DNA of 6,458 nucleotides. Origin: Rhizobium sp. Q54 (GTDB lineage: Bacteria > Pseudomonadota > Alphaproteobacteria > SMXS01). This document shows, one piece after another, positions 1 through 5,181 of the stretch. Positions within the stretch are counted from its first letter, which is position 1, and each line of letters starts with the position of its first letter. The DNA lies in contig CAMBYA010000143.1 of assembly GCA_945872035.1 (NCBI GenBank), forward strand, positions 1 through 6,458. Direction: 5' to 3'. A program made the translations under genes and the position numbers. The notes under the pieces are model-generated. The model was not told where the DNA came from. It searched no databases and was given only the letters and a program-made list of their open reading frames with translations.

Positions 1-358
1 CACCGCCCGGTTCTGGCCCGACAAGCCGCAGATCCGAAGCTGGCGGGCCGCCGTTGCCTACGGTTTCGTCGTGATGTGGGACATCCTGGTCGCCAACGTG
101 CAGGTCGCCTGGTGGATCGTGACCAAGCGCAACGACGATCTGCGGACCCGCTGGATCGTCGTGCCGCTGGACCTGACGTCGCCGGAAGCGATCACGGTGC
201 TCGCCGGCACGATCACGATGACGCCGGGCACTGTCTCGGCCGACCTGTCAAGCGATGGGCGCAGCCTGCTGGTGCATTGCCTCAACGCCCCAGACGCCGA
301 CGCCACCGTCGCCCAGATCAAAAGCCGCTACGAGGCGCGGCTGAAGGAGATTTTCTGA
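1..358 (+). CDS. mrpE: Mrp/Mnh Na+/H+ antiporter subunit E, C-terminal part (5' end outside window)
   Basis: This is a subunit of the multi-subunit Mrp cation/proton antiporter of the inner membrane, which exchanges cytoplasmic Na+ (or K+) for protons. The frame is open from position 2 to the TGA at 356-358, giving about 118 residues. The family is usually about 160, so roughly 40 N-terminal residues are missing. Visible signs are an FWP motif near the window edge, a hydrophobic helix ending in MWDILVANVQVAWWIV, and the MnhE signature TPGTVSADLSSDG followed by LLVHCLN. An in-frame GTG at 71 could be mistaken for a start, but the homologous sequence continues upstream of it. The stop overlaps the start of mrpF by one base, as expected in an mrp operon. 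Identification comes from the motif and the following mrpF and mrpG. Whether the antiporter is Na+- or K+-specific cannot be told. Confidence 0.93.
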   Translation, partial: TARFWPDKPQIRSWRAAVAYGFVVMWDILVANVQVAWWIVTKRNDDLRTRWIVVPLDLTSPEAITVLAGTITMTPGTVSADLSSDGRSLLVHCLNAPDADATVAQIKSRYEARLKEIF

Positions 359-627
359 TGATCGACCATGCGATCACCTTCGCTCTGGCGTGCTTCGCCC
401 TGGCGCTGCTGCTGAACCTGTGGCGGCTGGCGCGCGGCCCGCTGGCGGCCGACCGTATCCTTGCGCTCGACACGATGACGATCAATGCCATCGCGCTGAT
501 CGTGCTCGCCGGCATCCGCTGGGATTCGGCACTGTATTTCGAGGCGGCGCTGATGTTCGCCATGGTCGGCTTCGTATCCACCGTCGCCCTGTGCCGATTC
601 CTGCTGCGCGGCGACGTGATCGAATGA
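358..627 (+). CDS. mrpF: Mrp/Mnh Na+/H+ antiporter subunit F
   Basis: This is a small integral membrane subunit of the Mrp cation/proton antiporter, needed for assembly and activity of the complex. The protein is 89 residues, the usual family size, with three hydrophobic segments at about residues 5-23, 38-54 and 58-82. The conserved block ADRILALDTMTINAIAL (about 31-47) carries the acidic residues D32 and D38 and is typical of MrpF. The start ATG overlaps the mrpE stop (TGATG), and a good ribosome binding site AAGGAGA at 344-350 lies seven bases upstream, so the start is well supported even though the frame stays open further upstream. It is translationally coupled to mrpE and followed seven bases later by mrpG. 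Confidence 0.95.
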   Translation: MIDHAITFALACFALALLLNLWRLARGPLAADRILALDTMTINAIALIVLAGIRWDSALYFEAALMFAMVGFVSTVALCRFLLRGDVIE

Positions 628-634
628 GGATGCC

Positions 635-1021
635 ATGACAATCGCCGCCGAAATCCTGATATCGCTGCTGCTGGTCACCGGCGCGCTGTTCGCGCTGGTC
701 GGCTCGTTCGGACTGGTGAAGCTGCCCGACCTGATGGCCCGCCTGCACGCCCCGACCAAGGCGACCACGCTGGGCGTCGGCGGCTGCCTGCTGGGCTCGA
801 TGGGCTATTTCCTGCTGACGGACGGGCGGGCGTCGATCCACGAGCTGGGCATCACCCTGTTCCTGTTCCTGACCGCGCCGATCACGGCGAACATGATCGC
901 CAAGGCCTACTTGCACCAGTTGGTGAAGCCCGACCTGCCGCCGACGGGCACCGACGCCGGCTGGGCCACGCTCGGTCCGTCCGTCCGGCCGGCCGAACAG
1001 GAGGCCGGACATCCGGGCTGA
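635..1021 (+). CDS. mrpG: Mrp/Mnh Na+/H+ antiporter subunit G
   Basis: This is the last subunit of the Mrp antiporter operon, an inner-membrane protein of 128 residues with three predicted helices at about 5-27, 45-62 and 70-92. The family signature is clear: GLVKLPDLMARLHAPTKATT (about 26-45) followed by LGV, and FLFLTAPITANMIAKAYL (about 76-93). The start ATG at 635 lies seven bases after the mrpF stop, and a purine-rich TGAGGA (625-630) overlapping that stop can serve as the ribosome binding site. After the last helix there is a hydrophilic tail of about 30 residues rich in Pro, Gly and Ala, which varies in this family. No further mrp gene follows, so the operon probably ends here. No convincing intrinsic terminator is visible after the stop. 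Confidence 0.95.
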   Translation: MTIAAEILISLLLVTGALFALVGSFGLVKLPDLMARLHAPTKATTLGVGGCLLGSMGYFLLTDGRASIHELGITLFLFLTAPITANMIAKAYLHQLVKPDLPPTGTDAGWATLGPSVRPAEQEAGHPG

Positions 1022-1027
1022 CCGGGC

Positions 1028-1086
1028 TTGTCACGGCGCTATGCGCGCCAATATCAAGCGCGGCGGTCCAAGGGCCGGTCTATAGT
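1028..1086 (+). promoter_or_regulatory. Possible promoter for the DUF2062 gene
   Basis: Two weak possibilities lie in the 120-base gap after mrpG. TATAGT at 1081-1086 matches five of six bases of a -10 box, but no recognisable -35 box lies 16-18 bases upstream of it. Alternatively, TTGTCA at 1028-1033 (five of six for a -35 box) has TATCAA at 1052-1057 after an 18-base spacer. Either would give a 5' leader before the ATG at 1142. Read-through from the mrp operon is also possible. Confidence 0.3.
1035..1049 (+). other. Small hairpin after mrpG
   Basis: GGCGC (1035-1039) can pair with GCGCC (1045-1049) around the five-base loop TATGC, 14 bases after the mrpG stop. No run of T follows, so it is not a standard intrinsic terminator. 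It might protect the 3' end of the mrp transcript or be a chance structure. Confidence 0.25.
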
Positions 1087-1141
1087 GAATTGTGGACGCC
1101 TGGCTCGCGATTTGGCCGGTCGTCCCACAGGCATCGGTCCC

Positions 1142-1705
1142 ATGAAGCGACGACTCAAGCGGTACCTTCCCAACTCGGATTCGCTTCGTGCCAACCGCTG
1201 GCTGAAGTGGATCGGTCCGGCCTTGCACCATCCGCGCGTCTGGCACTTCTCCCGGCGCGGCGTAGCGCTCGGCTGCGCGCTCGGTGTGTTCTTCGGGCTG
1301 CTGATCCCGGTGGCCCAGATACCGCTTTCGGCCGGCGCCGCGGTTCTGCTGCGCGCGAGCCTGCCGGTTGCTGTCGGCAGCACGCTGGTCAGCAATCCGC
1401 TGACATTCGGGCCGCTCTACTACGCGGCCTATCGGCTGGGCGCGGCAGTAACCGGCGACACCACCAAGCCGGTGACGGAGCAGTCGCTGACGCCGTCCGA
1501 AACGGGGATGGCCGGCTGGGTGGACTTCTGGTGGAAGCGCCTCCAGTCGCTGGGCAAGCCACTGATCGTCGGCATCGCGATCATGGCGCCGGTCGCCAGC
1601 GCCGCGGCCTATGTCCTCGTCAACCTGCTGTGGCGGCTCACGACCACGATCGCCTGGCGACGACGCGCGCGTGGAAGAACCAGTCCGGTGGACCGTCCGG
1701 ATTGA
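1142..1705 (+). CDS. DUF2062 domain membrane protein
   Basis: This is a predicted inner-membrane protein of 187 residues from the DUF2062 family, whose biochemical role is not established. The N-terminus is basic (MKRRLKRYLP). The conserved core follows: HHPRVWHFSRRGVALG (about 29-44), then a hydrophobic stretch with GVFFGLLIPVAQIPLSAGA (about 48-66), RASLPVAVGS, and the hallmark SNPLTFGPLYYAAYRLG (about 84-100). A second hydrophobic helix lies at about 140-163, and the C-terminus is Arg-rich. The frame is open back to about 1028, but the basic start at ATG 1142 fits the family best. No strong ribosome binding site precedes it, so the exact start is less certain than the frame. It lies 120 bases after mrpG on the same strand and converges on htpG. 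Nothing in the sequence links it to the antiporter. Confidence 0.85.
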   Translation: MKRRLKRYLPNSDSLRANRWLKWIGPALHHPRVWHFSRRGVALGCALGVFFGLLIPVAQIPLSAGAAVLLRASLPVAVGSTLVSNPLTFGPLYYAAYRLGAAVTGDTTKPVTEQSLTPSETGMAGWVDFWWKRLQSLGKPLIVGIAIMAPVASAAAYVLVNLLWRLTTTIAWRRRARGRTSPVDRPD

Positions 1706-1726
1706 ACCGAGACCAACCTCGACGGC

Positions 1727-3601
1727 TCAGCTCAACCCCTTCGCCATCAGGTCGGCCATCCGCCTGGCGAAGGCGGCAGGGTCCGCCGGCAGTTCGCCTT
1801 CCAGGATGCGCGCCTGGTCGAGCAGCAGCAGCGCTGGGTCCTTCAGCGCGTCGAGGGCGCCGGGCTGGTCGGCCCGCGCCGCGAGCGCGGCGATCAGCGG
1901 ATGATCCGGGTTCAGTTCCAGAATGCGCGCCGGTTCGTAGCCGAGCTGGTTGTGCAGTTTCAGCATGCGCTGCAGGTTGATATCGAGATCGCCCTCGTCG
2001 GCCACCAGGCAGACGGCGCTGCCGGTCAGCCGGTGGGTGGTGCGCACGTCCTTCACCGCGTCGCCCAGCGCTTCCTTCAGCGCCACGATCAGAGTGGTGA
2101 ACCGGCCGTCGTCGGCCTTCTCCTCGTCCTTCGTGTCACCCAGCGTCGACAGGTCGGCGCCGCCGCGGGTGACCGAGCGGAACGGCTTGCCCTCGTGCTC
2201 ATGCACCATGGACAGCCAGAAATCGTCGACCGGATCCGTCAGCAGCAGCACCTCGACGCCGCGCGCGGTGAATCCTTCCAGGTGCGGGCTGCGCCTGGCC
2301 GCCTCGACGTCGCCGGCGGAGACGTAGTAGATCGCCTCCTGACCCTCCTTCATGCGTCCCAGATAGTCCTCGAGGCTGGTCCAGCCGTCGCCATGGGTCG
2401 ATCGGAAGCGGGCGATCTTCAGCAGCGCGGCGCGCCGCTCGCCGTCCTCGTAGATGCCTTCCTTGATGACCGCGCCGAAGTTCTCCCAGATCTTCGAAAA
2501 CCCTTCGGGATCGTCCTTCGCCTTTGCCTCCAGCGCGCCGGCGACACGGCCGGTGACGGCCTTGCGCATGCGGGTGACGACCGGGTTGTTCTGCAGCATT
2601 TCGCGGCTGACGTTGAGCGGCAGGTCCTCGGAGTCGACGACGCCGCGCAGGAAGCGCAGCCAGCCGGGGATCAGATCGTCGGTGTCGTCGGTGATGAACA
2701 CCCGCTTGACGTAGAGCTTCACCCGCGGCTTGCGCGCCGGATCGAACAGGTCCATGGGCCGCTCGGAGGGCACGAACAGCAGCGCGGTATAGTCGATGGT
2801 GCCTTCCGCGCGGTAATGCAGCGTCAACGCCGGCTCGTCGAAGGCATGGCCGGCATGGCGGTAGAACGCGGTGTACTGCTCCTCGGTCACGTCGGCCTTC
2901 GGCCGCGTCCACAGCGCCGATCCCTTGTTGACCGATTCCTCCTCGGTGGTTTCGCCGTCCTTCACCTCGGACAGGTGAATCGGGAAGGCGATATGATCCG
3001 AATAGGTCGTGACGATATGCCGGAGCCGGTCGGCGTCGAGATACTCCTCCTCGTCGGCGCGGACATGCAGGACGATGGTGGTGCCGCGCCCGGCGCGCTC
3101 GGCGGGTTCGAGCGTGTAGCTGCCCTGGCCGTCGGACGACCATTTCCAGGCTTGCTCGTCGCCAGCCTTGCGGCTGGTGACCTCGACGCTGTCGGCGACC
3201 ATGAAGGCCGAATAGAAGCCGACGCCGAACTGGCCGATCAGCGAGACGTCCTTTTTCGAATCGCCGCTGAGCTTTTCCATGAAGGCCGCCGTGCCCGAAC
3301 GCGCGATGGTTCCCAGATTGGCGATCAGGTCGTCGTGGTTCATGCCGATGCCGTTGTCGGCGATGGTCAGCGTCCTGGCCGCCTTGTCCGCCGTCACGGC
3401 AATCCGCAGCGCGGCGTCGCCCTCAGTGAGCGCCGCGTTGGTCAGCGCCTCATAGCGCAGCCGGTCGCAGGCGTCGGAGGCATTGGAGATCAGCTCGCGC
3501 AGGAATATCTCGGTCTCGGAATAGACCGAGCGGACCATCATGTTCAGCAGCCGGGCGACCTCGGCCTGGAATTCGTGGGTTTCGGCGGCGGCTTGCGTCA
3601 T
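1727..3601 (-). CDS. htpG: Molecular chaperone HtpG (bacterial Hsp90)
   Basis: This is a cytoplasmic ATP-dependent homodimeric chaperone that remodels client proteins late in folding and works with DnaK. It has 624 residues, the usual HtpG length. The N-terminal GHKL ATPase domain (about 1-215) shows RELISNASDACDRLRYEA with the catalytic Glu at 36 and the nucleotide/Mg-binding Asn at 40. It also has IADNGIGM (80-87), GTIARSGT (97-104) for the lid, and GQFGVGF (123-129). The middle domain contains KLYVKRVFITDD (295-306) and DSEDLPLNVSREMLQ (323-337), whose Arg333 corresponds to the conserved ATPase-activating arginine. The C-terminal dimerisation domain (about 500-624) has LKLHNQLGYEPARILELNP. 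As in other bacterial Hsp90s there is no long charged linker. GAGGAG lies a few bases upstream of the ATG, supporting the start. It is transcribed alone, probably from a heat-shock promoter just upstream. All key residues are present and nothing is truncated. Confidence 0.98.
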   Translation of the reverse strand: MTQAAAETHEFQAEVARLLNMMVRSVYSETEIFLRELISNASDACDRLRYEALTNAALTEGDAALRIAVTADKAARTLTIADNGIGMNHDDLIANLGTIARSGTAAFMEKLSGDSKKDVSLIGQFGVGFYSAFMVADSVEVTSRKAGDEQAWKWSSDGQGSYTLEPAERAGRGTTIVLHVRADEEEYLDADRLRHIVTTYSDHIAFPIHLSEVKDGETTEEESVNKGSALWTRPKADVTEEQYTAFYRHAGHAFDEPALTLHYRAEGTIDYTALLFVPSERPMDLFDPARKPRVKLYVKRVFITDDTDDLIPGWLRFLRGVVDSEDLPLNVSREMLQNNPVVTRMRKAVTGRVAGALEAKAKDDPEGFSKIWENFGAVIKEGIYEDGERRAALLKIARFRSTHGDGWTSLEDYLGRMKEGQEAIYYVSAGDVEAARRSPHLEGFTARGVEVLLLTDPVDDFWLSMVHEHEGKPFRSVTRGGADLSTLGDTKDEEKADDGRFTTLIVALKEALGDAVKDVRTTHRLTGSAVCLVADEGDLDINLQRMLKLHNQLGYEPARILELNPDHPLIAALAARADQPGALDALKDPALLLLDQARILEGELPADPAAFARRMADLMAKGLS

Positions 3602-3629
3602 CGGGGGCTCCTCGTTCTGGCGAACGGCT

Positions 3630-3658
3630 ACAGAGGAAACACCCGGCGCCGCATCAAG
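3630..3658 (-). promoter_or_regulatory. Sigma-32 (RpoH)-like promoter of htpG
   Basis: Read on the minus strand, CTTGA (3658-3654) is followed after exactly 17 bases by CCTCTGT (3636-3630). From memory, the alphaproteobacterial RpoH consensus is close to CTTGA, 17-18 bases, then C-Y-T-A-T-N-T, so only one specified -10 base differs. The inferred transcript start near 3623 leaves a short leader that still contains the GAGGAG ribosome binding site. htpG is a classic heat-shock regulon gene, so the match fits the biology. It is a pattern match only. Confidence 0.55.
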
Positions 3659-3701
3659 ACGCTATCTTCAGATGAATTCGGGGGATTGTCGCGGCCCGGA
3701 A

Positions 3702-3731
3702 ATGAAATGCCCGGTCGCATGAGATGAAATG
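3702..3731. repeat. Short direct repeat upstream of htpG
   Basis: ATGAAATG occurs at 3702-3709 and again at 3724-3731. The two copies start 22 bases apart, about two turns of DNA. They lie about 45-75 bases upstream of the proposed htpG -35 element. This could be a paired regulator site, but eight-base repeats also arise by chance. Confidence 0.25.
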
Positions 3732-3883
3732 GGCTTGGGGGCTACAGATCCGACTGACACGACCGGGCGACGAGGCCAACAATCAGATAGTCGCTCCGGA
3801 TTGTGGCGCGATTGGGGTCCGGCGCCGGCATTCGCGAGGTCTTTTCGTCGCTTTTCCATGGCGGGTGGACAGCCGATTTGATG

Positions 3884-3913
3884 TTTACATTTTTGCGAAC
3901 GAGGCGGTTTAAT
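3884..3913 (+). promoter_or_regulatory. Sigma-70-like promoter of the DUF2794 gene, placed for a leaderless transcript
   Basis: TTTACA (3884-3889) matches five of six bases of the -35 consensus and TTTAAT (3908-3913) matches five of six of the -10 consensus, with an 18-base spacer. The -10 box ends six bases before the ATG at 3920, where transcription normally begins. The message would therefore start at, or within a base or two of, the initiation codon. No Shine-Dalgarno sequence lies between the -10 box and the ATG, which agrees with leaderless translation. Confidence 0.55.
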
Positions 3914-3919
3914 CGGACT

Positions 3920-4261
3920 ATGCAAAACGTGACCAGCCTCGCGGAGTACCGCGCGACACCGCCTAGCATCTTCTTCAACCGGCGCGAGCTCGATCAGATC
4001 CTGCGGGTGTACGGCCAGATGGTCGCCGCAGGCGAATGGCGGGATTACGCCATGGCCGACGGCGCCGAGCGCGCCGTGTTCTCGGTGTTCCGGCGGGCCA
4101 GCGAAATGCCGCTCTACCGCATCGTGAAATGCCCCAGATGGGCCAAGCGCCAGGGCGCGTTCGCCATCCTGGCGCCGGGCAACCAGATCCTGAAGCGCGG
4201 CCACGACCTGGAAGCGGTGCTGCGCTTCTTCGACCGCAAGCGGCTCAACGTCGTCGACTGA
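3920..4261 (+). CDS. DUF2794 family protein, function unknown
   Basis: This is a small soluble protein of 113 residues from a conserved, mainly alphaproteobacterial family of unknown function. Recognisable family blocks are FFNRRELDQILRVYGQMVA (18-36), AGEWRDYAM (37-45), AVFSVFRRASEMPLYRI (52-68) and ILKRGHDLEAVLRFF (90-104). There is no signal peptide, no membrane segment and no obvious catalytic motif. The many Arg, Lys and aromatic residues could suit nucleic-acid or protein binding, but that is a guess. The frame is open back to 3803. The ATG at 3920 is preferred because the homologous part begins just after it and because the best promoter (-35/-10 at 3884-3913) lies between the upstream candidates and this codon. 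It is monocistronic, divergent from htpG and convergent with the BI-1 gene. Confidence 0.88.
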   Translation: MQNVTSLAEYRATPPSIFFNRRELDQILRVYGQMVAAGEWRDYAMADGAERAVFSVFRRASEMPLYRIVKCPRWAKRQGAFAILAPGNQILKRGHDLEAVLRFFDRKRLNVVD

Positions 4262-4283
4262 ACATCCCCTCCGACCAAACGAA

Positions 4284-4308
4284 AACGCCCGGCACTGGGC
4301 CGGGCGTT
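4284..4308. terminator. Bidirectional intrinsic terminator between convergent genes
   Basis: A perfect ten-base-pair GC-rich stem, AACGCCCGGC (4284-4293) with GCCGGGCGTT (4299-4308), closes on the loop ACTGG. It lies 22 bases after the DUF2794 stop and 21 bases past the stop of the convergent BI-1 gene. On the minus strand the stem runs into GTTTTCGTTTGG, a fair U-rich tail. On the plus strand the tail (GTTCCGCTT) is weaker. It probably ends both transcripts, most efficiently the BI-1 one. Confidence 0.8.
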
Positions 4309-4329
4309 CCGCTTGGCTGACGCGTACCG

Positions 4330-5070
4330 CTATTCTTTCCGAGCGCCGAAAAGCTGGAGCAGCATGATGAACAGATTGATAAAATCCAGGTAGAGAGTAA
4401 GCGCGCCCATGATCGAGAGCTTGGCGGTCTGCTCCTCGCCATAGCCCGCGTAGTAGAGTTCCTTGATCTTCTGGGTGTCGTAGGCGGTCAGGCCGGCGAA
4501 CACGATGACGCCGATCACCGAGATCACGAATGACATCATCGACGAGGCCATGAAGATGTTCACGACGCTGGCGATGATGATGCCGATCAGGCCCATGAAC
4601 ATGAACTTGCCGAGCGGGCCGAGATCGCGCTTGGTGGTGTAGCCGTACAGGCTGAGCGAGCCGAACATCGCCGCCGAGATGAAGAACACCTTGGCGATGC
4701 TCTCGCCGGTGTACATCAGGAAGATGCTGCTGAGCGACAGGCCCATCAGCGCCGCGTAGGCCCAGTACGTTGCCTGCAAGGCGAAGAGATTGAGCTTGTT
4801 GAGGCCAAAGCTCATCACCATCACAAGGGCGAGCGGCGACAGCATGACCACCCACTTCAGCGGCGACAAGTAGATCGCCTGGCCGAGCGCGGTGAGCTCG
4901 CCGCTATCGGTGACGGCCATGTTCGAGATTACCATGGCGATGATGCCGGTAAGCAGCACGCCCGATGCCATGTAGTTGTAAACATGCAGCATGTGCGCGC
5001 GGAGGCCGCGATCGATGTCGGCGGCAGTCCCCGTGCCCACGCTGTAAGGCGTTCTGTAGTCCTGTGCCAT
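4330..5070 (-). CDS. Bax inhibitor-1 family membrane protein (YbhL/YccA/YetJ-like)
   Basis: This is an inner-membrane protein of 246 residues from the Bax inhibitor-1/TMBIM family. Characterised bacterial relatives include B. subtilis YetJ, a pH-sensitive calcium leak channel, and E. coli YccA, a modulator of the protease FtsH. The role here is inferred only from the family. About seven hydrophobic helices are visible after a hydrophilic N-terminus (residues 1-25). Family blocks are MSFGLNKL (86-93), YGYTTKRDLG (142-151), FAGLTAYDTQKIKELYY (191-207) and ALTLYLDFINLFIMLLQLFG (223-242). Asp198 and Asp229 sit where the paired aspartates of the YetJ pH sensor are expected. The frame is open to 5157, but AAGGAG at 5086-5081 points to the ATG at 5070 and gives the usual family N-terminus. 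It lies 111 bases after the permease gene on the same strand, with its own likely promoter. Confidence 0.93.
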   Translation of the reverse strand: MAQDYRTPYSVGTGTAADIDRGLRAHMLHVYNYMASGVLLTGIIAMVISNMAVTDSGELTALGQAIYLSPLKWVVMLSPLALVMVMSFGLNKLNLFALQATYWAYAALMGLSLSSIFLMYTGESIAKVFFISAAMFGSLSLYGYTTKRDLGPLGKFMFMGLIGIIIASVVNIFMASSMMSFVISVIGVIVFAGLTAYDTQKIKELYYAGYGEEQTAKLSIMGALTLYLDFINLFIMLLQLFGARKE

Positions 5071-5080
5071 TGCTGACAGA

Positions 5081-5086
5081 CTCCTT
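5081..5086 (-). promoter_or_regulatory. Ribosome binding site fixing the BI-1 gene start
   Basis: AAGGAG on the minus strand lies ten bases before the ATG at 5070. The longer alternative start at 5157 would overlap the proposed promoter and add 29 residues unlike the family, so the shorter protein is preferred. Confidence 0.7.
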
Positions 5087-5128
5087 GATGAAAACGAGCC
5101 ATGCATGAGGCCCGAACCAATGCGCTCT

Positions 5129-5158
5129 AATATCGAGGCGGTTGCCTCAGGTTTCAAG
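5129..5158 (-). promoter_or_regulatory. Possible promoter of the BI-1 gene
   Basis: On the minus strand, CTTGAAA (5158-5152; the TTGAAA part matches five of six -35 bases) is followed after 17 bases by GATATT (5134-5129; four of six -10 bases). The -35 half also resembles a heat-shock CTTGAA element, but the -10 half does not fit RpoH well. It lies between the permease stop (5182) and the BI-1 ribosome binding site, leaving a leader of roughly 50 bases. Confidence 0.4.
5135..5148. repeat. Inverted repeat inside the BI-1 promoter spacer
   Basis: GAGGC (5135-5139) and GCCTC (5144-5148) form a perfect five-base inverted repeat around GGTT. It falls entirely between the proposed -35 and -10 boxes, a typical operator position. 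No T run follows on either strand, so it is not a terminator. It is short enough to be chance. Confidence 0.35.
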
Positions 5159-5181
5159 AGAAAGCATTTGGAAAACTTCTG

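Larger units (their letters stand above)
3602..3919. other. Divergent intergenic region between htpG and the DUF2794 gene
   Basis: These 318 bases hold no convincing gene. The end nearest htpG carries its ribosome binding site and a sigma-32-like promoter (3630-3658). The other end carries a sigma-70-like promoter for the DUF2794 gene (3884-3913). Short open frames cross the middle (for example 3724-3912 on +), but they resemble no family I know and have no ribosome binding site. The stretch from about 3740 to 3880 shows no clear structure beyond a GC-rich palindrome near 3820. Parts of it are more A/T-rich than the flanking coding sequence, as expected for a promoter region. Confidence 0.7.

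Noticed and set aside
76..357. N-terminal extension of mrpF in the same frame
   Set aside because: It overlaps mrpE, and the extra residues are Arg- and His-rich shadow sequence. The ATG at 358 has a good ribosome binding site and gives the normal family length.
1901..3727. Open reading frame of 608 codons on the plus strand, antisense to htpG
   Set aside because: It lies almost entirely opposite a clear full-length HtpG. Its translation matches no family I recognise, and such frames are common shadows of GC-rich codon use.
3724..3912. Small open frame of 62 codons in the htpG-DUF2794 intergenic region
   Set aside because: There is no ribosome binding site and no recognisable family, and it overlaps the DUF2794 promoter.
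3668..4855. Open reading frame of 395 codons on the minus strand across DUF2794 and BI-1
   Set aside because: It runs antisense through DUF2794, out of frame through BI-1 and across the 4284-4308 terminator. Its composition (His-, Arg- and Gln-rich) is that of a frame shadow.
5135..5148. Hairpin read as a terminator for the permease gene
   Set aside because: The stem is only five base pairs and no T run follows on the minus strand. A position inside a promoter spacer fits better.
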